Positions 8,521 through 17,132 of a stretch of 44,308 nt of DNA are shown in pieces. How positions within the stretch are numbered: position 1 is the stretch's first letter; each line of letters starts with the position of its first letter. Source of the stretch: Gammaproteobacteria bacterium (lineage in GTDB: Bacteria > Pseudomonadota > Gammaproteobacteria > SZUA-140); assembly GCA_026981935.1 (NCBI GenBank), contig JALSIC010000093.1, positions 1 to 44,308 on the forward strand, given 5' to 3'. Below the pieces are notes generated by a model, which saw nothing but the letters and a program-made list of their open reading frames with translations, had not been told where the DNA came from and did no database searches. Both the position numbers and the translations under genes were made by a program.

Positions 8521-11500
8521 ATGGGCGTCGTCCATTTCGCCATCCGCAATCCCCTTATCACCAACCTGCTGCTGGCGGTGGTGGTGGTGGCCGGCGTGGT
8601 GTCCTGGTATGCCATGCCGCAGGAGATGTTCCCCGTGGTGGAACTGGACAAGGTGCGCATCACCACGGTCTACGAGGGGGCCTCCCCGGCGGAGGTGGAG
8701 CGCCAGGTGACCCTTCCCCTGGAAGAGGAGTTCGATGGCATGGCCGACATCGACGTCATCACCTCGACCAGCAGCGAGGGACTGTCCAGCATTCTCATCG
8801 AATTCAAGCAGGGTGCCGACATCGACGGTTTTCTCCTGGATGCGCGCACCGTCGTGGATCGCATCGACGATCTCCCGGCGGAGGCGGAGCGCCCCGAGAT
8901 CAACCGCCTGCAGACGCGTTTCCCCGTCATCAGCGTGGCCCTGTACGGCGAGGTGGCGCGAAGCGGCCTGCTGGCGACGGCGGACCAGGTCAAGCGGCGT
9001 CTGCTGACCATTCCCGGCGTAGCCAGTGTGGGCATGGCCGGTGATCGCGACTGGGAACTCTGGGTGGAGGTGGATCCGGACCTGCTGGCGGTTTACCGGG
9101 TCACCCTGGCCGAGGTGCTGGCAGCCCTGCGGGATCATCTCCGCGACCTGCCCGGCGGGGCCATCGATGCCGTGGAGGGCGACATCCTGCTGCGCGGCGC
9201 AGGTGTTGCGCCTTCGCCGGCGAACATCGAAGCCCTGCCCCTGCGCGTCAACGCCGCCGGCGGCCAGCTCGCCCTGGGCGCCGTGGCCCGGGTGAGCCTG
9301 CGCCTGGAGGAGGCCCGCACCCTGGCGCGCTTCAACGGCCGGCCCTCCATCAACATGACTGTCACCAAGACCGCCGATGCCTCCACCATCGCGGTATCCG
9401 AGCGGGTGCGCCGCATGGTGGACGAGCTGAACCGCGAGCTGGCGCCCGCCGTGCACGTGGCGGCCTACAGCGATTTGTCGAAATACGTGAAGACCCGCCT
9501 GCAGACGGTCAAGTCCTCGGGGCTGGTGGGGCTCGTGCTGGTGCTCCTGTCCCTGTACCTGTTCCTCAATTTCCGCGTCGCGCTCATCACCGCCCTGGGG
9601 ATCCCCGTGTCCTTCCTCTTCGCCGTGATCATGCTCAATTACCTGGGTTACTCCATCAACATGGTGTCATTGTTCGCCTTTCTCATCGTGCTGGGCATGA
9701 TCGTGGACGATGCCATCATCGTCACCGAGAACATCTATCGCCACATGGAAGGCGGGCTCGCGCCGGAGGAGGCCGCCCTGCGCGGCGTGCGCGAAGTGTT
9801 CTGGCCGGTGACCGCCTCCACGGCCACCACCATTGCCGCCTTTCTGCCCATGTTCGCCGTGGGCGGCACCATGGGGGCCTTCATCGCCGTCATCCCGGTC
9901 GTGGTGATCTTCGCCCTGATCGGGTCCCTGCTGGAAGCCTTCGGCGTGCTGCCTTCCCATGCCTACGAACTGCTGCGGGTGAGCCGGCGGGCGCAGCAGC
10001 GGCGCATGAACTGGCAGCGTCTCCTGGCGGGATATGCGGGCTTCATGGGCTGGGCCCTGCGCAACCGCTACCTGGTGTCCCTGGCCATCGTGGGCGTGCT
10101 GGTGGTGACGGTGACCTATGCGGCCACGCGCATGTCCTTCGAGCTCTTCGGCCATATCGAGACGGGCCAGTTCTTCGTCAACATCGAGGCACCCAACACC
10201 TACAGCCTGGAGGACTCGGCGCGGCTGGCCGAGGCCGCCGAGGCCGCCGTGCTGGCGAGCATGCGTGAAGGCGAGCTGGACAGCCTGCTCACCAACGTGG
10301 GCGTGACCTTCATCGACTTCACCACCATCAAGTTCGAGAGCAACTACATCCAGCTCATCATCGATCTCAACAAGCGCCGTCCCCAGGGTTTTATCGAGCG
10401 CTGGATCACCCCGCTGGTGAGCCTGCGCCTGAGCTGGGAAGGCACGCGCGAGCGCGAGACCGAGGCGGTCATCCGCGAGGTGCGCCAGCGGCTCCAGACC
10501 CTGCCGGGCATCCAGCGTTTCTCCATCCTCCGGCCCCAGGGCGGGCCCGCCGGCAGCGATGTGGAGGTGGGCATCGTGGGCGAAGACGTGACCCTGTTGC
10601 GTGAATACGGCGAACGCCTGGTGGCCTTCCTGCGCCGTCTCCCCGGCGTCTATGACGTACACCAGGACCTGGAGCCGGGCAAGCTGGAATACCGCTACAC
10701 GCTCAACGAGCGCGGGCGCCAGATGGGACTGACCCAGGCCCGGCTGGCGGAGGCCGTCAGAGCGGGATTCCAGGGGGTGGAGGCGGTGCATGTCACCCGC
10801 GGCAACGAGCGCCTGCCGGTGCGCGTGATCTATCCCGAGCGGCTGCGCCACGACCCGGCGGCGCTGGCCAGGCTGCGCATCGTCCTCCCCTCGGGACAGG
10901 TCGTGCTGCTGGGGGAGGTGGCCGACATCGCGGTGGGGCGCGGTTACAACCTGGTCAAGCGCCGCGACCTGCAGCGCCTGGCCACGGTGACCGCCGAGGT
11001 GGATGCGGACGTGACCACGGCGCTGGCCGTGGCCGACCGCGTCCGGGAAGTGTTCGGGCCCGAGATCGAATCACGCGACGGCTACCGGCTCCTGTTCCTG
11101 GGTGAAAAACGCAAGGCCAACGAATCCATCCGGGACATGCTGCAGGCCCTGATCATCGCCGTGGCCCTGATCTTTTTCATCCTGGCGGCCCTGTTCAAGT
11201 CGCTGCTGGATCCGCTGGTGGTGATGTTCGCCATTCCCTTCGGCGTGATCGGCGTGATCGTGGGGCACCTGCTGCTGGGGCATCACCTGCAGTTTCTCTC
11301 CCTCATCGGTTTTCTCGCGCTCTCGGGCATCGTCGTGAACGACTCGCTCATTCTGGTGGAATTCGCCAAGCGCCTGCGCGCCGCGGGCCGCGAACGCATC
11401 GAGGCCCTGGTGGAAGCGGGCCGGGTGCGGGCGCGGCCCATCCTGCTCACCAGTATCACGACCTTCCTGGGCATCTCCCCCCTGATCTTTTTTTCCACCG

Positions 11501-11694
11501 GGCAGACCGCCTTTCTCGCGCCCATGGCGGTCAGCCTGGGCTTCGGGCTGCTGTTTGCCACGGTGCTGATCCTGGTGGGCATTCCCTGCTTCTATCTGCT
11601 GGCGGACGACCTGCGCTGCCTGGTGCGTTGCCGGCTGTCTCATAGGCAGCGCCGCCGGTCCGCGGCAGAGGATGAGGCCCGCCTGCATGGATGA
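8521..11694 (+). CDS. RND efflux permease, HAE/AcrB type
   Basis: This 1057-residue proton-driven transporter has the duplicated RND architecture: TM1 near the N-terminus, a large periplasmic loop, TM2-6 (about residues 335-480), TM7, a second loop, and TM8-12 (about 880-1030). TM4 carries the paired acidic residues of the proton relay (GMIVDDAIIVTENIYR). In TM10 the AcrB lysine position is asparagine (GIVVNDSLILVEFAKR), a variant I have seen in other HAE-like RND proteins. CzcA-type heavy-metal signatures were not seen, so drug, lipid or other organic substrates are likelier than metal ions. It pairs with the adaptor immediately upstream. No outer-membrane channel gene is adjacent. Confidence 0.92.
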   Translation: MGVVHFAIRNPLITNLLLAVVVVAGVVSWYAMPQEMFPVVELDKVRITTVYEGASPAEVERQVTLPLEEEFDGMADIDVITSTSSEGLSSILIEFKQGADIDGFLLDARTVVDRIDDLPAEAERPEINRLQTRFPVISVALYGEVARSGLLATADQVKRRLLTIPGVASVGMAGDRDWELWVEVDPDLLAVYRVTLAEVLAALRDHLRDLPGGAIDAVEGDILLRGAGVAPSPANIEALPLRVNAAGGQLALGAVARVSLRLEEARTLARFNGRPSINMTVTKTADASTIAVSERVRRMVDELNRELAPAVHVAAYSDLSKYVKTRLQTVKSSGLVGLVLVLLSLYLFLNFRVALITALGIPVSFLFAVIMLNYLGYSINMVSLFAFLIVLGMIVDDAIIVTENIYRHMEGGLAPEEAALRGVREVFWPVTASTATTIAAFLPMFAVGGTMGAFIAVIPVVVIFALIGSLLEAFGVLPSHAYELLRVSRRAQQRRMNWQRLLAGYAGFMGWALRNRYLVSLAIVGVLVVTVTYAATRMSFELFGHIETGQFFVNIEAPNTYSLEDSARLAEAAEAAVLASMREGELDSLLTNVGVTFIDFTTIKFESNYIQLIIDLNKRRPQGFIERWITPLVSLRLSWEGTRERETEAVIREVRQRLQTLPGIQRFSILRPQGGPAGSDVEVGIVGEDVTLLREYGERLVAFLRRLPGVYDVHQDLEPGKLEYRYTLNERGRQMGLTQARLAEAVRAGFQGVEAVHVTRGNERLPVRVIYPERLRHDPAALARLRIVLPSGQVVLLGEVADIAVGRGYNLVKRRDLQRLATVTAEVDADVTTALAVADRVREVFGPEIESRDGYRLLFLGEKRKANESIRDMLQALIIAVALIFFILAALFKSLLDPLVVMFAIPFGVIGVIVGHLLLGHHLQFLSLIGFLALSGIVVNDSLILVEFAKRLRAAGRERIEALVEAGRVRARPILLTSITTFLGISPLIFFSTGQTAFLAPMAVSLGFGLLFATVLILVGIPCFYLLADDLRCLVRCRLSHRQRRRSAAEDEARLHG

Positions 11695-11722
11695 AGGCAT
11701 GGATGAAGGCATGGATGAACGC
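11687..11722 (+). repeat. Three 12-base tandem repeats carrying alternative start codons
   Basis: The unit ATGGATGAAGGC occurs twice exactly and a third time with one change (ATGGATGAACGC). Each copy carries an in-frame ATG, giving an MDEGMDEGMDER N-terminus. Copy-number change would keep the frame but shift start position and spacing relative to the overlapping permease stop at 11692-11694. Confidence 0.85.
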
Positions 11723-12706
11723 AGCGCCTCGTTGCATGACTGGCTGACCCGGGACCTGGGCCTGTCCGTGCGTTCGCTGACGCCCGCCTCGGCGGATGCC
11801 AGTTTCCGCCGTTATTTCCGCGTCCATCTCCCCCGGGGCACTTACATCGCCATGGATGCGCCGCCGGACAAGGAAGACTGCCGTCCCTTCGTCCGCGTGG
11901 CGGCCGCCTTTGCCGCGCGGGGTGTCAACGTACCGCGCATCGAGGCGGCAGACCTGGAACGGGGCTTTCTCCTGCTGAGCGATTTCGGGGACCGGTCCTA
12001 CCTGTCCGCCCTCGACGAAAACAGCGCCTCCGGACTCTACGGTGACGCCATCGACACGCTGCTGCGGCTCCAGGGCGGCGGCGAGCCGGATGACCGTGTC
12101 CTGCCGCCCTACGATGAGACCCTGCTGCGCCAGGAGATGAACCTGTTCCGTGACTGGTTTCTGGAACGGCATCTGGGCATGGTGCTGACGCCGGCCCAGG
12201 CGGCGGACTGGGAGACGGTGAGCGAGGCCCTCGTGCGCTGTGCCCTGGCGCAACCTCGCGTGTGGGTCCACCGGGATTATCATTCCCGCAATCTCATGGT
12301 GCTGGCCCGGGACAATCCCGGCGTGCTCGATTTCCAGGATGCCGTGCTGGGTCCTGTCACCTACGATCTCGTCTCCCTGTTGCGCGACTGCTATGTCCGC
12401 TGGCCCGAGGCGCGGGTCCACGACTGGCTGGCCCGCTATCACCACCAGGCGCGGAGGGTGGGGCTGCTTGGCGACGTGTCGCCGGGGCAGCTGCAGGCGT
12501 GGTTCGACTGGATGGGCGTGCAACGGCACCTGAAGGCGGTGGGTATCTTTGCCCGGCTGTATCATCGGGACGGGAAGCCGCGCTATCTCGGGGATATCCC
12601 GCGTACCCTCGGTTATCTGCACATGGTCAGCGGGCGATATCGGGCATTGGCTGGACTGCAGCGCCTGCTCCACGCTTTGCCCCCTGTCCAGGGCCGGCGG
12701 GACTGA
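11687..12706 (+). CDS. amgK: Cell-wall amino sugar kinase, AmgK-like
   Basis: AmgK phosphorylates N-acetylmuramate and N-acetylglucosamine at the anomeric position during peptidoglycan recycling. The protein has an aminoglycoside-phosphotransferase fold: a nucleotide-binding lobe with DASFRRYFRV, then the catalytic loop VWVHRDYHSRNLM and the metal-binding VLDFQDAVLGPVTYDLVSL. I chose the ATG at 11687, preceded by GATGAGG and overlapping the end of the permease gene. In-frame ATGs at 11699 and 11711 belong to a 12-base tandem repeat, so the true start is uncertain. In pseudomonads amgK is next to murU and divergent from lptD. Here the RND pair intervenes and no murU follows, so the symbol rests on motifs plus the lptD neighbourhood. 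Confidence 0.8.
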   Translation: MDEGMDEGMDERSASLHDWLTRDLGLSVRSLTPASADASFRRYFRVHLPRGTYIAMDAPPDKEDCRPFVRVAAAFAARGVNVPRIEAADLERGFLLLSDFGDRSYLSALDENSASGLYGDAIDTLLRLQGGGEPDDRVLPPYDETLLRQEMNLFRDWFLERHLGMVLTPAQAADWETVSEALVRCALAQPRVWVHRDYHSRNLMVLARDNPGVLDFQDAVLGPVTYDLVSLLRDCYVRWPEARVHDWLARYHHQARRVGLLGDVSPGQLQAWFDWMGVQRHLKAVGIFARLYHRDGKPRYLGDIPRTLGYLHMVSGRYRALAGLQRLLHALPPVQGRRD

Positions 12707-12765
12707 AGCCTGCCTGCCGCCTGGGATGCGGGCCAGATTCTCCGGTGCCTCCGATGAGATTTGTA

Positions 12766-12771
12766 TATAAT
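12766..12771 (+). promoter_or_regulatory. TATAAT -10 element before the second RND operon
   Basis: A perfect TATAAT hexamer ends nine bases before the ATG at 12780. A typical start site seven bases downstream would fall almost on that ATG, implying a nearly leaderless mRNA or use of a later start (12837). No convincing -35 was found. Confidence 0.45.
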
Positions 12772-12779
12772 TGACCGCC

Positions 12780-13883
12780 ATGATCAGTCTCGCCTTCTCC
12801 CGCCCCCTCCCGGCTGTCTCCACCACCGTACCGGGAATGGCTCTGCTTGTCCTGTGTGCCCTGTTGCCTGCGATCGCCCGCGCCGCGGGCCCGCCGCCTG
12901 CGCCCGTGGTGGTGGCGGTCGCACTGGAGCAGGAACTGGCGCCCATGGTCTGGGTCACCGGCGATGTCATCAGCCGCCACGAGGCCCGCGTGCCCGCCGA
13001 GGTGGCCGGGCGTCTCGAATGGGTGGTGGACGTGGGTGACCAGGTGAAGGCAGGGGGTATCCTGGCGCGTATCGATGCGGGTCCCTTGCGCCTGCAGCGC
13101 GAGGAGTCTGCCGCGGAGATCGAGGGGGTCGAGGCCCGCCTGGACTTTCTGCAACGGGAAGTGAAGCGCCTGCGACGCCTGGCCAAGAGCAACAATGCCG
13201 CCCAGACCCTCCTGGATCAGACGGTTTCGGAATTGAACGCGGAACAGGCGCGCCTCGCCTCGGCACGGGCCCGGCTGCACCAGGTGGAGGACCGTATCCG
13301 TCGCAGCACGGTGCGGGCGCCCTTCGCCGGGGTGATCATGGCGCGCCTGCGTCATCCGGGAGAGTGGGTGGACGCCGGCATGGAGGTGGTCCATCTGCTG
13401 GATACCGGCGAGCTGGAGGTGCGGGCCATGGCGCCCCTGGCCGCGCGTCCCTTTCTCGCGCCGGGCATGTCCCTGCGCCTGAAGTCCGGGGACGACGAGG
13501 CCACGGGTACGCTGCGGGCCCTGGTGCCGGCGGGGAATGCCCGTTCCCATCTCATGGATCTGCGCCTCGATTTCCAGAATCCGGGCTGGACCGTGGGACA
13601 GGTGCTGGAGGTGGCGGTGCCCACTGCCGCGGCGCGCCGCGTGCTGACGGTGCCCCGCGATGCGCTGGTGTTGCGCCGCAGCGGGATCACGGTGTATCGC
13701 CTCACGGCCGACGGGGGGGCGGAACGGGTGGCCGTGCGCACCGGTCTTGCGCAGGGGCCCTACATCGAAGTCATCGGTGAACTGCGCCCCGGCGACCGGG
13801 TGATCGTGCGTGGCGGAGAGCGCCTGCGGCCGGGGCAGAAGGTGAAGGTGATCGACGAAGCCCGCCCCGCCGACAGGGGCTGA
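12780..13883 (+). CDS. RND efflux periplasmic adaptor (second system)
   Basis: This is an HlyD/AcrA-type adaptor of about 367 residues. The N-terminus carries an export signal (ALLVLCALLPAIARAAG). The barrel-sandwich motif VPAEVAGRLEWVVDVGDQVKAGGILARID follows in two halves with a shorter helical hairpin between them, then TVRAPFAGVIMARLRHPGEWV, beta-barrel and C-terminal domains. A TTG lies at 12771 and ATGs at 12780 and 12837. The last would give a compact but uncharged signal peptide, so the start is open. The permease begins 18 bases after the stop. The coiled coil is shorter than in the first adaptor, which suggests a different partner channel or docking geometry. Confidence 0.9.
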   Translation: MISLAFSRPLPAVSTTVPGMALLVLCALLPAIARAAGPPPAPVVVAVALEQELAPMVWVTGDVISRHEARVPAEVAGRLEWVVDVGDQVKAGGILARIDAGPLRLQREESAAEIEGVEARLDFLQREVKRLRRLAKSNNAAQTLLDQTVSELNAEQARLASARARLHQVEDRIRRSTVRAPFAGVIMARLRHPGEWVDAGMEVVHLLDTGELEVRAMAPLAARPFLAPGMSLRLKSGDDEATGTLRALVPAGNARSHLMDLRLDFQNPGWTVGQVLEVAVPTAAARRVLTVPRDALVLRRSGITVYRLTADGGAERVAVRTGLAQGPYIEVIGELRPGDRVIVRGGERLRPGQKVKVIDEARPADRG

Positions 13884-13901
13884 GGCCGACGGGATGGCGG
13901 C

Positions 13902-16900
13902 ATGACGCTGGTTAGGCTTTCTCTTGCCAATCCCGTCGCCGTGGCCGTGGGCGTCCTGCTCGTCCTGTTGTTCGGCGCCATCAGCCTGGGGCGTCTGCCG
14001 GTGCAGTTGACGCCGGAGGTGGAGGAACCCCAGATCAGCATTCGTACCGCCTGGCGTGCGGCCGCTCCCGCCGAGGTGGAGGCGGAGATCATCGAGCCGC
14101 AGGAAGACGCCCTGCGGGGACTGCCGGGGGCGGTGCGCCTCCTGTCCCAGGCCCAGCGTGGCCAGGGCACCATTTCCATCACCTTCGCCGTGGGCACCGA
14201 TCTGCGGCGCGCCCTGCTGGAAGTGATGAACCGCCTCAACCGGGTGCCGCGGTATCCCCCCGATGCCGAGGAACCGGTGATCAGCACCGTGGGCGGCAAC
14301 AGCCGCGCCATTGCCTGGTTCATTCTCAAGACCCTGCCGGGCAACGACCGGGACATCGCCAGTTATCAGGATTTCATCGAGGAAGTGGTGCAGAGCCGCT
14401 TCGAGCGGGTGCCGGGGGTGGCCCGTTCCGAGGTGCGCGGCGGCAGGGACAGGGAGATCCGTATCACCTTCGATCCCTACCGCGCCGCCAGCCTGGATAT
14501 CCAGTTGCCGGAGGTGATCGCGCTGGCCGACAGCGAGGACGTCTCGGGCGGTTTCGTGGACGTGGGCAAACGCCGGTATACCCTGCGTTACGCCGGCAGC
14601 TATGACGTGGAGGCCCTCAGGGACATGATCCTGGCCTGGCGTGACGGCCAGCCGGTGCGCCTGCGGGACGTGGCGGATGTCGCTCTGCAGCCCGAGGACC
14701 GCGCCAGCTTCGTGATCCAGAACGGCCGCCTGGCCATGGCCGTCAACGCCCATCGCGAGACCGGCGTCAATGTGCTGAAGGTCATGGAAGGGCTGCGCGA
14801 GGCCGCCGCCGAGCTGCGCGACGGGCCGCTCAAGCGCGCCGGCCTGTCCTTCGAGCAGGTCTATGACGAAACCGTCTACATCAACCGTTCCATCGCCATG
14901 GTGCGCAACAATCTCCTCCTGGGCGTGTTTCTGGCGACCGTGGTGTTGTGGTGGTTCTTCCGTCGCATGCGCGCCACCCTCATGGTGGCGCTGGCGATTC
15001 CCGTCTGTATCTTCGGCAGCTTCATGCTCATGGATGGCGCCGGTCGCACGCTCAACGTCATCTCCCTGGCGGGACTGGCCTTTGCCGTGGGCATGGTGCT
15101 GGACGCTGCCATCATCGTCCTGGAGAACATCGTGCGCCTGCGGGAGCGCGGCGTTGCCAGCCACGAGGCGGCCCTGGACGGGGCGAGCCAGGTCTGGGGC
15201 GCGCTGCTGGCCTCCACCGCCACCACGGTGGCCATTTTCCTGCCGGTGGTCTTTCTCGCGGACGAGGCGGGGCAGCTGTTCGCGGATCTGGCGTTGACCA
15301 TTGCCGTCGCCATCCTCTTTTCCCTCATCGTCGCCATCACGGTGCTGCCCGCCTCGGCCATGACCTGGTTGCGCACGGTGGAGATGCGCGACCCTCACGA
15401 ACACTGGTGGCAGGCGCTCACCGCCCTCATCATGCGGCTCACCGAGACCCGGCTGCGGCGGGGTTTGTGGATCCTCGTCCTGGTGTCGCTGCCCATTCTG
15501 GTCGTGGTGTGGCTCAAGCCCCAGGCGGACTATCTGCCCGAGGGCAACCGCAACCTGGTCTTTGCCTTCATCAACCCGCCGCCCGGTCACAACATCGATG
15601 CCATCGAGAAGGAGATGGGTCAGGTGGTGGCCGCCCGCCTGCAACCCTATCTGGACGGCGAGAAGGAACCCCAGGTGTTGAATTATTTCTTCGTCGCCTT
15701 TGCACGGGGCATGTTCATGGGGGTGCGGACGGTGGATCCGGCGCGCACCAGCGAGCTGCTGCCCATCCTGAACGGCATCCTGCGGGGGTTTCCGGACACC
15801 ATCGGTTTTGCCTTCCGGGCCTCTCTCTTCGGCGGTTTCGGGGAAGGGCGCAAGATCAACATGGACATCCAGGGGCGGGACCTGGACAGCCTGCTGGCGG
15901 CTGCGCGCACCGGCTTCATGACCATCCGCAAGGTCATGCCCGGGGCCTCGGTGCGGCCCTTCCCCGGTCTCGACCTGGCCGAGCCCGAACTGCGGCTGAT
16001 TCCCGACGAGCGGCGTATCGCCGAGGCAGGCTGGGACCGGCGCACCATGGCAGGGGTGATCCGCGCCCTGGGCGACGGCCTCTACGTGGGCGATCATTTC
16101 GATGGCGAAAGGAGCCTGGACGTCATTCTGCGTTCGGCGCCCTGGGAGACGCCCGAGGATCTGCTGGCCCTCCCGCTGGCCACACCCGAGGCGGGCATTC
16201 AGCCCCTGGGTGAGCTGGTGCGCCTGGAGCGCACCGCGGGGCCGGACGAGCTGCGGCGTGTCGACCGGCGGCGCACGGTCACCCTGCAGGTGGGGCCGCC
16301 GGAGGGCGTGTCCCTTGAAGAGGCGCTGGCCATCCTCAAGCGCGAGGTGGCGCCCGTGGTGGAGGGCATGCTGCCGGAGGACGGGGAGATCCGTTACACC
16401 GGCACGGCCGACAAGCTGGAGACGGCGCTGCGCAACATGGCGGGCACCTTCCTCCTCGCCATCGCCATCCTCTATCTGCTCATCAGCGCCCTGTTCCGTT
16501 CCTTCCGTGACAGTCTCCTGGTGCTGCTGGTGATTCCGCTGGCCACCGTGGGCGGCGTGATCGCCCTGCAGCTCACCAATGCCTGGAACCGCCACGTGGT
16601 GCCCCTGTGGGGCGGCCTGCCCGGCATCCAGTCCATGGACCTGCTCACCATGATCGGTTTCGTGATTCTGCTGGGACTCGTGGTCAACAACGCCATTCTC
16701 CTCGTGCACCAGACCCGTGCGGCGGAACGCCAGGGCCTGGCGCGCCGCGCCGCGGTGGAGCAGGCCGTGCGTCTGCGCCTGCGGCCCATCCTGATGAGCA
16801 CCCTGACCAGCATTTTCGGCATGCTGCCCCTCTTGCTCATGCCCGGTGCGGGGACCGAGCTGTACCGGGGCATGGCCGCCGTCATCGTCGGCGGCATGAG

Positions 16901-16985
16901 CATCTCCACAGTCTTTACCCTGTTGCTGCTGCCCAGTCTGCTCCGCATCGGCGACAATGCCGATGTCGTCACAGCCCGGGCGTGA
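13902..16985 (+). CDS. RND efflux permease (second system)
   Basis: This is a 1027-residue RND transporter with the usual 12-TM duplicated layout and two periplasmic loops. It differs clearly from the first permease. TM4 reads GMVLDAAIIVLENI, keeping only one of the two adjacent acidic residues of AcrB, and TM10 has asparagine (GLVVNNAILLVH) where AcrB has lysine. The proton pathway is therefore not AcrB-like. The final segment ends at the hydrophobic TM12 and a short tail. It is co-transcribed with the adaptor 18 bases upstream. No outer-membrane channel gene is nearby, so both systems probably borrow a TolC-like protein encoded elsewhere. Substrate unknown. Confidence 0.92.
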   Translation: MTLVRLSLANPVAVAVGVLLVLLFGAISLGRLPVQLTPEVEEPQISIRTAWRAAAPAEVEAEIIEPQEDALRGLPGAVRLLSQAQRGQGTISITFAVGTDLRRALLEVMNRLNRVPRYPPDAEEPVISTVGGNSRAIAWFILKTLPGNDRDIASYQDFIEEVVQSRFERVPGVARSEVRGGRDREIRITFDPYRAASLDIQLPEVIALADSEDVSGGFVDVGKRRYTLRYAGSYDVEALRDMILAWRDGQPVRLRDVADVALQPEDRASFVIQNGRLAMAVNAHRETGVNVLKVMEGLREAAAELRDGPLKRAGLSFEQVYDETVYINRSIAMVRNNLLLGVFLATVVLWWFFRRMRATLMVALAIPVCIFGSFMLMDGAGRTLNVISLAGLAFAVGMVLDAAIIVLENIVRLRERGVASHEAALDGASQVWGALLASTATTVAIFLPVVFLADEAGQLFADLALTIAVAILFSLIVAITVLPASAMTWLRTVEMRDPHEHWWQALTALIMRLTETRLRRGLWILVLVSLPILVVVWLKPQADYLPEGNRNLVFAFINPPPGHNIDAIEKEMGQVVAARLQPYLDGEKEPQVLNYFFVAFARGMFMGVRTVDPARTSELLPILNGILRGFPDTIGFAFRASLFGGFGEGRKINMDIQGRDLDSLLAAARTGFMTIRKVMPGASVRPFPGLDLAEPELRLIPDERRIAEAGWDRRTMAGVIRALGDGLYVGDHFDGERSLDVILRSAPWETPEDLLALPLATPEAGIQPLGELVRLERTAGPDELRRVDRRRTVTLQVGPPEGVSLEEALAILKREVAPVVEGMLPEDGEIRYTGTADKLETALRNMAGTFLLAIAILYLLISALFRSFRDSLLVLLVIPLATVGGVIALQLTNAWNRHVVPLWGGLPGIQSMDLLTMIGFVILLGLVVNNAILLVHQTRAAERQGLARRAAVEQAVRLRLRPILMSTLTSIFGMLPLLLMPGAGTELYRGMAAVIVGGMSISTVFTLLLLPSLLRIGDNADVVTARA

Positions 16986-17044
16986 CCCCTGTCACACCAC
17001 GCCTCGGGGATTCAATTTAATATTTTCTGCTGCCGATACAGGTT

Positions 17045-17062
17045 GCGGAGGAGCGGCTCCGC
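17045..17062. other. Short perfect hairpin between the RND operon and the HDOD gene
   Basis: GCGGAG and CTCCGC form a 6-bp stem around a 6-base loop, 60 bases after the permease stop. No T-run follows, so it is not a clear intrinsic terminator. Confidence 0.4.
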
Positions 17063-17132
17063 GAGGGGACGCTTCAGGATCGTCGGTGGACTTCCTTTTA
17101 TCCCGTTTCATCCACGAAGGCGTGTGCAGAAT

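Noticed and set aside
12627-16709. Very long open frame of 1360 codons on the minus strand
   Set aside because: It lies opposite two clear RND genes, is rich in His, Gln and Arg with no recognisable domain, and is explained by third-position G/C bias.
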